The position numbers were made by a program, and so were the translations under genes. A DNA stretch of 15,172 nucleotides from Baffinella frigidus (taxonomy: Eukaryota; Cryptophyceae; Cryptomonadales; Baffinellaceae): NCBI GenBank assembly GCA_026770585.1, contig MU646416.1:518122-533293 (forward strand), given 5' to 3'. This document shows positions 1 to 7,047 of the stretch, piece by piece. How positions within the stretch are numbered: the first letter of the stretch is position 1; every line of letters begins with the position of its first letter. Under the pieces are notes generated by a model. It was not told where the DNA came from and made no database searches. It was given only the letters and a program-made list of their open reading frames with translations.

Positions 1-20
1 GGGGGGGGGGGGGGGGGGGG
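1..20. repeat. G20 homopolymer at window edge
   Basis: Twenty consecutive G, a few bases inside intron 6 of rsmH. It may be a real homopolymer or a sequencing/assembly end effect. Confidence 0.95.
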
Positions 21-25
21 CTCAC

Positions 26-78
26 TTGGGGTTCATGCGCATGTCGAGAGGCCCGTCGCGCATGAATGAGAAGCCCCT
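26..78 (-). CDS. rsmH: rsmH exon 6 (RGFSF...DGPLDMRM motif)
   Basis: Acceptor GTGCGCAG|AGG; 17 codons plus two bases, RGFSFMRDGPLDMRMNP; donor CCCAA|GTGAGC, phase 2. It follows exon 5 directly in the RsmH alignment (EAE-RGFSF). Poly-C (sense strand) begins just after the donor, at the window edge. Confidence 0.9.
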
Positions 79-3000
79 CTGCGCACCCAAAGCAAAAAAC
101 GCGGTCAGGACGAGGGCGGTCAAGCACGAGGTTCATCTCCACAAAAGTATTTATTAATTGCTTTTGGCGCAACGAAATTGACTACACAAACGTTTTACTA
201 TTACTTTTATGAGCAAATCGTGTAGTAATTTTCGTTGCCAAAAGCAATTAATTAATACTTGTATGGAGATTAAGGTGCTTCCTCACACCCGATGAACCCA
301 CTTCTTACTAGACTACACTCGTCACGTGACGAGTTTCGCACTAGTTTGAGAGGGTAACGCAAGAACGCGGTCAGGAAAGCTTGAGAGCAGGAACGCACGA
401 GAGTCAGACGGCGCACATGAGAGGAGCGTCGATACGTGAGCATATTGAAAACAGGACTTTTCAATATCTCGGCGGCCAACTTCTCTGCACACCACTCGAG
501 GCTGGAAGAGGGAGTATTTTAAATGTGGGGTTGTTAAATTTAGTACCAGTCTCGGGCAGGCGTGGTCACGTATCTGGCGATATAACGCCCGATACGTGAC
601 CAAATGCCCCTATTGTGTGAAATTTACTACACATTTTTTTTTCTTCACTTGTAAAGGACTTGTAAACTTGAAACTTTTAAAATAGTCCCTCTTCCAGTCT
701 CGAGTGGCAGCGCTCTACGAAGCCGGTAACGCAAGAACGCGGTCAGGAAAGCACGAGGGCGGTCAAGCACGAGGTGATCCTCACACCAGATGAACCCACT
801 ACTTTAATAGTGCCGCAACCTATAAATAGTTTTGTAAAGCAACTCGTTCTGGTAAAAAATATAAAACAAGGTCCATATAAAACTAAAAAGGGCTCCAATT
901 CCTTTTTAAACGAGGTCGTGTTTTATAATTTGGGCGGTCAAGCACGAGGTGTTTCTTCTCAACAGTGGAACCCTTACTCACTAGACCACACTCGCCACGA
1001 GCTCGCGCTAGTTTGTGAGAGACACTAATTTGAGAGAGACACTGGTGAATTGCTCTTCGGGGGACTGGGGGCTTAGGGTTGAGGGTTAAGGGTTGAGGGT
1101 TGAGGGTTCAATGTAGGGGGGGCTGGCGGCACGACCCCAGCCTCCCTCTCTCCCCCTCTCCCTCCCTCTCTCTCACTCTCTCCCTCCAGCTTGCACGGGA
1201 AACTGGCGGCACGGCCTCAGAATGAGGAGACCGCGAGTTGATTCCGCTGTTACAAATCCGGCAACTTTTGGTGAGAAAACGATTAGTCAACCCGACTGGG
1301 GCAAACGGCTTGTTGCCGCGGCTTTAATAGGGTAACGGCCTGAAAATGGGGTAGTTGGGCCTACGGCATTGCCTAGGACCTCCTACCGTAGGCCGAGACT
1401 TTTGGGTCCTAGGAACCCTCGGCCTACGGTAGGAGGTCCTAGGCAATGCCGTATGCCTAACTACCACATTTTCAGGCCGTTAGCCTATGAGCTTGTCGCC
1501 GTGTGCCGCCAGCCGCTGCTCACTGCTCTTCACAGTGAAGAGCCGTGAGTGAAGAGCCGTATGGGGGGCGATTAGTCAACCCGACTGGGGCAGAGCGAGA
1601 CCTCAGCCTCGTCAAGCTGGAGCGACGACGTCCCAATGTCCAGCAGGATCCCATCCACCGTCCCCTGCGTCGGAAAGCGTCCAGTCAAGAGCCACTTTCT
1701 AGCTCTGCCTCACCCGGCTTGACCGACTATTCTCAAGTTGACATGCTGGGTGTGCGGTACAAATTCGGCAACTTTGGAGCGGGAAAGAGCCCGGGCTCAC
1801 CAAATTGGTGAGCCCAAATAGACCGAGACAAAACTACTAGACTGCCGGCCGTTGGGGAGGAGCGCGGTGGTGTGCCCTCGGGGGGGGGGGTGGCCTGCGT
1901 CTGCAACCGGACAACCCACCCTTGATCCATAAACTAACAATGGCAAATGTACAACTAACAAGGGGATCATAAAAGTAGTGGAGTGGGCAAGAGCATTTTA
2001 GGGGTTGGGGTTTGGGGTTTAGGGTTTAAGGTTTAGGGTTTAGGGTTTTCAGTTTTAGGGTGTAGGGTTTAGGGTTCAGGATTTAGCGTTTAGAGGACCT
2101 TGGCTACGCCAGCGCTCGCGTAGCCTTTCTAACTCGCTGATGTTCGATAGTAGACGCAGGTGCATGGCAAGAGAGGAGCACCTTGGCGACGCCGGGTTCG
2201 GGTTTAGGGTTTCGGGTTTAGACTTCGCGGATCTCGAGCGGCTTCGTGCGAGATCCGCGAATTGCCAGACACGAGACGCAACTTGGCTACGAAAATGGTC
2301 AAACTGGCAAGTGGGTGATACACGCAGTGTGGATTCGGGAAGAAAACAGGAACTTGGGTACGCCAGCGTCCTGGGCCAACCGCGCGAGGTCCGTGAAGTT
2401 GCCAGACACCACCCGCAGCTTGTCGCCATACGCCAACAATGGAAAAGGTACAACTAGAAAAAAAATCATACGCAGTGTGGAGTGAGCAAGAGAGCAGGAC
2501 CTTCCTCGAGATAGGTGCGAATTTTTCATTGTTGGTTTGTTGATTGTGGATTGGGCAAGAGAGGGGGGCCTTGGCGACGCCAGCGTCCTCAGCCAACCGC
2601 GCGAGATCAGCGAAGTTGCCAGACACCAGCCGCAACTTGCATCTAAATGTAGTCAAGGTACACCTAGCAAGAAGATGATACGAATGATGGATTTGGGGGG
2701 GGGGGCAGGAACTTGGCTACGCCAGCGCCCTAAGGTTTAGGGCTTAGGGCTGAGCATGTAGGATTTAGGGTTTAGAGGATTTAGGGTTTAGAGGATTTAG
2801 GGTTTAGAGGACCTTGGCGACGCCAGCGTCCTCAGCCAACCGCGCGAGGTCCGCAAAGTTGCCAGACACCAGCCGCAACTTGCATCTCAATGTATGCAAT
2901 GAGGAGCCCGGGTGAACTGAGGCAGAGCTAGAGAGTGGGCACGGGAGGAGGCCCTTGGCGACGTCAGGAGCATATGTTTTAGGGTGTAGGGTTTAAGGTT

Positions 3001-5142
3001 TAGGGTGTAGGGTTCAGGGTTGAGGGTGTAGGATTTAGGGTTTAGAGGACCTTGGCGACGCCAGCGTCCTCAGCCAACCGCGCGAGGTCCGCAAAGTTGC
3101 CAGACACCAGCTTCAGCTTATCGCCATGCGCCGCCAGCCGCTGCTCGCGTTCAGGGTATGAGTTTGAGAATGCTCGGGATTTATCCCGCTGATCGGTTCA
3201 GGGTTCGGGGTTTGGGGTTGAGGGTTAGGGGCGTTGAGGATGGGAGTTTGCCGCGGCTTGTCGCCGTGCGCCGCCAGCCGCTGCTCGGTTTAGAGGTTGG
3301 GGTTCAGGGTTTAGGGTTTAGGGGTTAGGGGTTGGGGTTAGGGGTTAGGGTTTAGGGTTTGGGGTTTGGGGTTTAGGGTTCAGGTTTTTGGGTTTAGGGT
3401 TTAGGGTTTAGGGTTTAGGGTGTAGGGTGTAGGAGGGTTTAGGGTTTAGGGTTTAGGGTTTAGGGGGGTTCAGGATGTGAGTTTGACCGGAATGCTCGGG
3501 ACGATTAAGCGCCATGTAATCGTCACTCGGGTTTATCCGGGGAAACCTATTTTTCTTTAGTTTGATGGCAAGGAAAATTACTACACAATTCGTTCTTATT
3601 AGTAATGTTAAAACATTCGTGTAGTAATTTTCGTTGATGTCAAACTAAAGAAACATAGGTTTCCCCGGATAAGGGTATGGTCTCTTTCGTCAACGTCCCC
3701 GGGGTGAGACAACCCCATCCTCTCCAACCCACGCGGCTAAAGGCTAGCTCTGCCGCACTCTGGTTAGTTGAATGTTCTCGAGATGACATGCTGGGTGGGT
3801 GGTACAAATCCGTCAACTGGAGCGGGAAAGAGCCCGGGCTCACCAAATTGGTGCGCCCAAATAGACGGGGGCAGAGCTAGAAAGAGGGCACCCCGTACCT
3901 ACTTCCCCGGGATGAGACGAGCTCCCCCCCCGCCGCCCCCCGCCGCTCCAACCCGCGGGGGGGGGAGGAGGGCTGCTGGCAACTCCGGGTGAGGGGGCGG
4001 GGCGGGGAGGAGCAACTCTGGTTGAGGCTGCGGGGGGGGGAGGGGGGCAAGCATACCTGTGCGGCAAGCTGGAGAGCGACAGGGCTCAAGACTATCTATG
4101 TCTCTCCTACTATTTGGGCTCACCACTTTGGTGAGCCAGAGCTCTTTTCCGCTCCAAAGTTGACGGGTTTGTACCGCACACCTGGGATGTCAACTTCATC
4201 ATAGTCGGTCCACCAGCATGGCAACTTCATCATAGTCGGTCCACCCTAGTGAGGCAGAGCTAGAAAGAGGGCACAGTGTACCTGTGCGGCGAGCTGGAGA
4301 GCGACAGGATCCTGATCGATCCCCACGAGGGTCTCGAGCGTCTCCTGATGCGCGTCACAAATCCCGAGAGAGTGCCCCCCCATCCCGAGCGTGCCATCGA
4401 TGAAGGTGCGCACCTGGCGACCATATGATGTATTTGTTAAGGACCGTTGAGCCTATCAACAGTAGCGCCGAACGTCAATTTGATGTATTTGTTAAGAGGT
4501 GTTGAGACGACCGACAGGGGTATGGTGCAATCCAGCTGGTTGGAAGATCGCGCTCCGTTTCACGCACCGGCTCCTCCTCTCCGTTCTCTGGACGCCAATT
4601 CACCCGCTCCCCGGTTCGCAGGCAACACGCGCGGGATCATTGGGGGCTACCTTGATCCCCCTGAACGCCTCCAGAACCTCCGCCGGGAGGACCGACACGT
4701 GGAGATCCTCTGGAGGCCCCCTCTCTACCACGGACCCGTCCCCTTGCGCAGCCAGCGCGCTCATGCATCGCGCGCCGCCCGCCCCGAGCGTGCCGCCCCA
4801 CGTGTTGATTCCTGCGAAGGTGAGGAGACGATGTTCACTGCACGTTGCACCGGGTGGAGAGACTCTGGGAGGGGGAATTAGCACGAGATAAGGAGACGTA
4901 CCTCCAATGTGCATCAGCGCCGCCCGAACTCCTCTTCCGAGCGCACAACCCCCCGCGCGGCGTGCAGCCACGCCGAAAGACTGATCCATGGCAGGGCGGA
5001 GCGCATTGAGTGGGGGGGCGCCCGCTGGAGCGATCCACGCTGCCGCTGCCGCACGGGATACGGTGAGGCTTCCCGCAGGCGAGAAGAGCAGGGGCAGGAA
5101 GAACAGCGACGGGGTGAGCGCGGCCCCGCGATGCGGAACCAT
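26..5142 (-). CDS. rsmH: RsmH/MraW-type rRNA small-subunit (cytosine-N4)-methyltransferase, six exons, 3' end beyond window
   Basis: Joined exons (5142-4902, 4811-4651, 4413-4282, 3140-3051, 1664-1602, 78-26) give ~246 in-frame residues. Family marks in order: HVSVLPAEVLEAF (from residue ~118), the SAM-binding loop DGTLGMGGHS (140-149), the acidic ribose contact GIDQDP (165-170), SGNFADLA (~191-198), DGILLDIGTSS (212-222) and RGFSFMRDGPLDMRMNP (230-246). These match bacterial RsmH, which N4-methylates C1402 of 16S rRNA using SAM; eukaryotic homologues act on plastid (plant CMAL) or mitochondrial (METTL15) rRNA. About 117 residues precede the core. The first ~52 lack D/E, are rich in A/R/S and hold a hydrophobic run (SLFFLPLLF), so import into an organelle is inferred; a signal-peptide-like start would fit a complex plastid but does not prove one. 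LDIGTSS has T where V is usual. The C-terminal part lies off the left edge. Confidence 0.93.
133..272. mobile_element. Foldback/MITE-like element, 140 bp
   Basis: Arms of about 53 bp start TCATCTCCA and end in reverse complement TGGAGATTA, with ATTACTACAC-type inner arms. It is flanked by AGGT at 129-132 and 273-276. The related site at 764-780 lacks the element (cacgaggt followed by gatcctcacac), which supports a 4-bp target duplication. No ORF; non-autonomous. Confidence 0.8.
492..707. mobile_element. CCACTCGAG-family MITE, copy 1 (216 bp)
   Basis: Terminal inverted repeats of ~30 bp begin CCACTCGAGGCTGGAAGAGG; the right end is the near-perfect complement. An inner hairpin (GGTCACGTATC ... 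GATACGTGACC) lies at ~561-601. The reverse complement matches 8142-8353 along its length. No coding capacity. Confidence 0.85.
810..936. mobile_element. GTGACGCAACCT-family MITE, right end lost
   Basis: Near-identical to the left three quarters of the full element at 12059-12227. It stops abruptly at TTATAATTTG, where the duplicated intron-tail sequence resumes. Preceded by TA. Confidence 0.85.
1073..1190. repeat. Telomere-like GGGTTNAG tract followed by CT-rich tract
   Basis: 1073-1110 is degenerate TTAGGGTTGAGGGT-type repeat. 1137-1190 is almost pure C/T (purine-rich in the rsmH sense). No gene function is visible. Confidence 0.75.
1335..1480. mobile_element. Long foldback element with TA flanks
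   Basis: Arms of about 65 bp starting ACGGCCTGAAAATG fold back with few mismatches around a short loop. Flanking TA at 1333-1334 and 1481-1482 resembles a Tc1/mariner-type (Stowaway-like) target duplication. The arms contain CCTAGGACC and CCTACNGTAGG motifs shared with other foldbacks here. Confidence 0.85.
1492..1515 (-). repeat. Echo of rsmH exon 4, 5' part with acceptor
   Basis: GAGCAG|CGGCTGGCGGCACACGGC and on to GACAAG: the first 24 bp of exon 4 (RLAAHGDK) plus its acceptor. It sits in intron 5, beyond exon 5, so it breaks the usual rule that 5' echoes lie upstream of their exon. Confidence 0.8.
1602..1664 (-). CDS. rsmH: rsmH exon 5 (DGILLDIGTSS motif)
   Basis: 21 codons, acceptor GACGCAG|GGGACG, donor GAG|GTCTCG, phase 0: GTVDGILLDIGTSSLQLDEA then E. 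This is the signature D-G-I-L-x-D-L-G-V/T-S-S-x-Q-L-D region. The donor is weak (GTC). The intron head next to it (1569-1591) is repeated at 1282-1304. Confidence 0.92.
1699..1816. mobile_element. CTAGCTCTGCC-family MITE, one end lost
   Basis: Begins CTAGCTCTGCCTCACC and runs through 'gacatgctggg', 'agcgggaaagagcccggg' and 'gcccaaatag', as in the fuller copy 3744-3880. The far inverted repeat is missing. Confidence 0.8.
1994..2096. repeat. Interstitial TTTAGGG tract in rsmH intron 4
   Basis: Degenerate telomere-like repeat, TTTAGGG on the plus strand, running into the exon-4 echo at 2099 through TTTAGAGGACCTTGG. Confidence 0.95.
2099..2285 (-). repeat. Short and rearranged echoes of rsmH exon 4
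   Basis: Fragments of the exon 3' end (CTTGGCGACGCC or CTTGGCTACGCC on plus) occur at 2099-2117 and 2182-2196, and again at 2713-2730 and ~2955. 2230-2285 holds a longer, diverged piece (KLRLVSGN then frame-broken). They are too short or damaged to be exons. Confidence 0.75.
2353..2434 (-). repeat. Echo of rsmH exon 4 without a usable donor
   Basis: Reads GDKLRVVSGNFTDLARLA then QDAGVPK in frame. AAG is followed by TTCCTG instead of GT, and there is no acceptor at the other end, so it is a non-functional copy. Confidence 0.85.
2570..2643 (-). repeat. Echo of rsmH exon 4, 3' part
   Basis: Reads KLRLVSGNFADLARLAEDAG then VAK, uninterrupted, but AAG is followed by GCCCCC, so there is no GT donor. 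The 5' part and acceptor are absent. Confidence 0.85.
2730..2811. repeat. Interstitial TTTAGGG / TTTAGAGGA tract
   Basis: Telomere-like repeat with inserted AGAGGA units, abutting the exon-4 echo at 2813. Confidence 0.9.
2813..2884 (-). repeat. Echo of rsmH exon 4 with intact frame and GT donor
   Basis: Encodes KLRLVSGNFADLARLAEDAG then VAK with no stop, followed by GTCCTC exactly as in exon 4. Only the first ~8 codons and the acceptor are missing. It could act as an alternative exon if GCAAG| served as acceptor; this is inference. Confidence 0.85.
2972..3049. repeat. TTTAGGG tract abutting the exon 4 donor
   Basis: Degenerate repeat ends in TTTAGAGGAC immediately before exon 4. In the sense strand the intron therefore begins GTCCTCTAAACCCTAAATCC. 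Confidence 0.92.
3051..3140 (-). CDS. rsmH: rsmH exon 4 (SGNFADL motif), the only complete copy
   Basis: 30 codons from acceptor GAGCAG|CGGCTG to donor AAG|GTCCTC, phase 0, reading RLAAHGDKLKLVSGNFADLA then RLAEDAGVAK. It corresponds to the R-x-x-L-V-x-G-N-F segment before DGILLDLG in RsmH. It is the only copy among about ten related fragments that has the acceptor, the full frame and a GT donor. The donor context GTCCTCTAAACCC runs straight into telomere-like repeat. Confidence 0.9.
3195..3475. repeat. Interstitial telomere-like array in rsmH intron 3
   Basis: TTTAGGG and variants (TTGGGG, TGTAGGG, TTCAGGG) at 3195-3235 and 3288-3475, split by the exon-4 echo at 3257-3280. All are on the plus strand. 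Confidence 0.93.
3257..3280 (-). repeat. Echo of rsmH exon 4, 5' part with acceptor
   Basis: CGAGCAG|CGGCTGGCGGCG and on to GACAAG, the first 24 bp and acceptor of exon 4, ~120 bp upstream (in transcript sense) of the intact exon. Confidence 0.85.
3536..3669. mobile_element. TCCGGGGAAACC-family foldback, copy 1 (134 bp)
   Basis: Arms start TCCGGGGAAACCTATTTTTC and pair almost end to end; TA flanks at 3534-3535 and 3670-3671. The core has ATTACTACACAATTCG. Same length as the copy at 14097-14230, with the core in opposite orientation. Confidence 0.9.
3744..3880. mobile_element. CTAGCTCTGCC-family MITE, both ends present
   Basis: Inverted ends CTAGCTCTGCC and GGCAGAGCTAG. An inner palindromic segment (gctcaccaaattggtg) follows 'agcgggaaagagcccggg'. 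The sequence after it (AAAGAGGGCAC) matches the head of rsmH intron 3, so element and donor-side sequence were copied together. Confidence 0.85.
3881..4056. other. GC-skewed low-complexity part of rsmH intron 3
   Basis: Runs of C and G (C7, G8, G9) mixed with CCGCC and GGAGG. No exon, hairpin element or known motif is seen apart from a donor-side echo (gggcaccccgtacct) near 3886-3900. Confidence 0.6.
4057..4083 (-). repeat. Echo of rsmH exon 3, 3' end with donor
   Basis: CCTGTCGCTCTCCAGCTTGC and on to CAG|GTATGC: the last nine codons of exon 3 (PVALQLAAQ) and a GT donor, about 200 bp downstream of the exon in the transcript sense. Confidence 0.88.
4110..4262. mobile_element. CTAGCTCTGCC-family MITE, inverted copy near exon 3 donor
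   Basis: Reverse complement of the 3744-3880 type (ctatttgggctcacc ... gaggcagagctag). It contains a direct repeat of 'caacttcatcatagtcggtc' (4192-4211, 4221-4240). Its CTAG end lies ~20 bp from the exon 3 donor. Confidence 0.82.
4282..4413 (-). CDS. rsmH: rsmH exon 3 (SAM-binding motif)
   Basis: 44 codons from acceptor CCAG|GTGCGC to donor CAG|GTACAC, phase 0 at both ends. It contains FIDGTLGMGGHS and LVGIDQDPVALQLAAQ, the glycine-rich SAM loop and following acidic motif. A foldback element ends about 20 bp beyond the donor. The exon's last ~27 bp and donor recur at 4083-4057. Confidence 0.95.
4651..4811 (-). CDS. rsmH: rsmH exon 2 (N-terminal core motif)
   Basis: Acceptor CTTCGCAG|GA; donor AAG|GTAGCC; phase 1 in, phase 0 out. 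It carries DLHVSVLPAEVLEAFRGIK, the conserved opening H-x-x-V-L-x-x-E-V of RsmH. The preceding ~37 residues (INTWGGTLGAGGARCMSALA...) are unconserved linker. Confidence 0.9.
4902..5142 (-). CDS. rsmH: rsmH exon 1 (start codon, targeting region)
   Basis: The ATG at 5142-5140 lies in GCCATGG, with an in-frame TGA shortly upstream, so this is the likely start. The 80 codons plus one base begin MVPHRGAALTPSLFFLPLLF and end LMHIG. The donor GAG|GTACGT is strong. There is no similarity to the catalytic core; the composition is that of an organelle presequence. The exon ends in phase 1 and joins exon 2 as G|GA ATC AAC. Confidence 0.8.
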
Positions 5143-5217
5143 GGCACAAACTTTTTCTTCGAACAGGTTATTTTCTCAGAAACGGCCCGCCTCGGGACCA
5201 CGGAAAGGGCGAAAATG

Positions 5218-5229
5218 CTTATTTAAACC
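5218..5229 (-). promoter_or_regulatory. Possible TATA-like element of rsmH
   Basis: GGTTTAAATAAG on the minus strand, about 76 bp upstream of the rsmH ATG. Position and AT content fit a core promoter, but the motif is common by chance. Confidence 0.25.
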
Positions 5230-5249
5230 TCGCTTTTCCCCCTTTCTAT

Positions 5250-5860
5250 GCGGATCCTTTCCACGGAAGGGCGTGTCGTTGGGCCATGTTGGGAGAAATT
5301 TAAACCTCAAGGACCTAAAGGACCTAAATCCTGTCTTGGGTTCGGTGAGTGTGTGAGCATGGGAACCAGTTGGTATACCTTCACTCACCCCAAGAGAACC
5401 ACCCTGTATCCCCTCTTCACGAGCCTCTGCACTGGATAGCTAAATGCGATCCGAAAGCAAAAATGCATTTTCTGCAGATTTTTTCTACGGAAAAGCGTGT
5501 TGTTAGGCTATGTCTGGAAAAATCAGAACCTGAAGAGCCGAAAGAGCCGAAAGGAAAGGAACCACAAATGCTTTCTTTGAAGATCCTTTCTACGGAAGGG
5601 AGTGTCGTTGGGGCCATGTTGGGAGAAATTAAAACCTCTAGGACGACCCTCTGTCCCCTTTTTACGAGCCTCTGCACTGGAGACCTAAATGCAATCTGAA
5701 AAAATGAACTTTTCTGCTTTTCATTTGAAAAAATGAACTTTTCTGCTTTCCATTTGCAAAAATGAACTTTTTTGCTTTTCATTTTTACGGAAGGGCGTGT
5801 CGTTGGGCCATGTTGGAAGAAATTAAAACCTAAAGAACCTAAAGGGCCTAAATCACGGTC
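5250..5860. repeat. Diverged repeat units with TACGGAAGGGCGTGTCGTTG
   Basis: Four units at about 5253-5332, 5484-5556, 5584-5640 and 5784-5857 share 'acggaagggcgtgtcgttgg', then 'gccatgttgg', then 'agaaatt...aaacct'. A second module (cgagcctctgcactgga) follows at 5418 and 5663. 5698-5784 is a ~28-bp unit (AAAATGAACTTTTCTGCTTT) in three tandem copies. Not recognisable as a known element. Confidence 0.85.
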
Positions 5861-5976
5861 ACACAGGTCAACGGGAGATACCCGGACCCTACGGTAGCAA
5901 ACCCCTAGGGACCTGGAGATTTCATACGGGGACAAATCGATGGACGTTAAAGACGGAGCCTTTTATCCCTGCTGAA

Positions 5977-6020
5977 ACAAAATATCCGGATCCAACCCCA
6001 ACAAAATATCCGGATCCAAC
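5977..6020. repeat. Two copies of a 20-bp direct repeat
   Basis: ACAAAATATCCGGATCCAAC at 5977-5996 and 6001-6020, separated by four bases. It contains the palindrome ATCCGGAT. Confidence 0.9.
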
Positions 6021-6290
6021 CGGCATATTCAGAAAAGACATCAAGTAAGATCTCTCTCATGCGAGCGGTGTCGCGAATGTGGGACCACGTTTTCTGGAAC
6101 CCCTGTACAGGGGTGACTCGAAATTGAGGTCCCACATAATAAGGTACACACCTTTGTGTGATTTGTGGACCTTAATAAAACAAGGACCGCACACGCGGGT
6201 TTCTCTGCGGGCCCTTAAATTGCATGTACCCCTACCGCGCCTCTATCTCCCTCCGTACACAACGTGCAAAGTGTGCATGACCCCCCTCTA

Positions 6291-6496
6291 CAGGGGTACC
6301 TTGCTCATAAGAAACCGCCCCCCACCCCTAGGACCACCATAGGGCCCTAGGCATAGGCCTACTGTAGGGTCCTAGGGGGAGGCGGTTTCTTATGAGCGAA
6401 GTACCCCTGTAGGGCCCGTCTAGGCACAGCCCTACTGTAGGGCCCTACAGTAGGGCCCTAGGAGGACGCGGTTTCTCATGGGCGAGGTACCCCTCT
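6291..6496. mobile_element. CAGGGGTACC-family foldback plus partial second copy
   Basis: 6291-6409 has ~30-bp arms (CAGGGGTACCTTGCTCATAA and its complement) with TA on both sides (6289-6290, 6410-6411). 6412-6496 repeats the right half (gcggtttctcatgggcgagg, then tacccctcta). The centres are rich in CCTAGG and TACNGTAGGGCCCTA palindromes. Confidence 0.82.
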
Positions 6497-6966
6497 ACCG
6501 CCCTGCTGAAACCTAGCCTCCGTGCGGGAGGATGCATGGCGGCCGTGTTGGCATCAACAAAAGTCTCTCTCACCCCGGGTGTGGTGATCTCACTCCAGGA
6601 TGGAACATACCGCCTGGCCGCGCCGAACTATTAAGAGAGAATTTTATTCACACGTAGACCTCCCCACGCCCACTCACATTCAGCACAGACGGACTGTGTC
6701 CCCACACAGCGGACTTCGAAGGGATTTTGAATAACCCCTAAGCGATAATACCTAGGACCCTACGGTAGGCAACCCGTAGGGTCATTGGGGGGTTCCTACG
6801 GATAAGGTAACGGGAACTCGGGCTCTCAGTGCCCGAAATTCCCTTCGTAGCCCTCTGTGTCCCTAAAGAGACGGCTGCTTCCACAACTGCAGAAACTGAA
6901 GCGCACACGCTCGCAGCTTACGCGAGGGAGTCCCGAGGCGGGCCCGTCCGTCCCGAGGCGGGCCTG

Positions 6967-7047
6967 TCAGTCGTCCTTGATGTAGTCGGGATGGACGAAG
7001 TGCTCTTGGCGAGAGGCGTTGCTCTCCAGAGCCGTCTTCTCCTTGAC
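6967..7047 (-). CDS. SPRY gene exon H (terminal)
   Basis: Acceptor TCTTGGGACAG|GTCAAG after a pyrimidine run; 26 codons VKEKTALESNASRQEHFVHP then DYIKDD and TGA. Acidic tail. Assignment rests on frame, splice signal and codon usage. A ~20-bp direct repeat (cccgaggcgggcc) begins just past the stop. Confidence 0.6.
   Translation of the reverse strand, partial: VKEKTALESNASRQEHFVHPDYIKDD

Larger units (their letters stand above)
79..1032 (-). repeat. Partial duplications of the tail of rsmH intron 5
   Basis: The intron segment next to exon 6 (about 93-132, with 'acgcggtcagga' and 'ggcggtcaagcacgaggt') recurs at 356-378, 727-776 and 936-951. The sequence following it (GATGAACCCACT, then ACTAGACTACACTCG) also recurs at ~289-350, 788-800 and ~971-1030. 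The repeats are interrupted by three foldback elements. An 18-bp perfect palindrome (ACTCGTCACGTGACGAGT) lies at 317-334. No exon is recognisable between 79 and 1601. Confidence 0.75.
5143..6966. other. Intergenic spacer between the SPRY gene and rsmH
   Basis: No conserved coding segment was recognised on either strand. It should hold the 3' UTR of the SPRY gene, the rsmH promoter and the repeats listed separately. Other stretches (5861-5976, 6021-6290, 6497-6966) show only scattered palindromes such as 'acccctgtacaggggt' near 6100 and CCTAGGACCCTACGGTAGG at 6751-6769. Confidence 0.7.

Noticed and set aside
2140-2740. Open frames of 67-150 codons on both strands
   Set aside because: The minus frames read through exon-4 echoes and intervening intron; the plus frames are their antisense shadows. 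Only the complete exon at 3140-3051 has proper splice sites.
1994-3475. A chromosome end (true telomere)
   Set aside because: Arrays are short, degenerate, interrupted by exons and continue into coding sequence on both sides; they are interstitial.
3881-4056. Proline/glycine-rich frames on both strands
   Set aside because: Arise from C- and G-homopolymer-rich intron DNA; no splice-consistent frame with rsmH.
4447-4891. Plus-strand frames of 130 and 144 codons
   Set aside because: Antisense to rsmH exons 1-3, where high GC keeps frames open; no recognisable domain.
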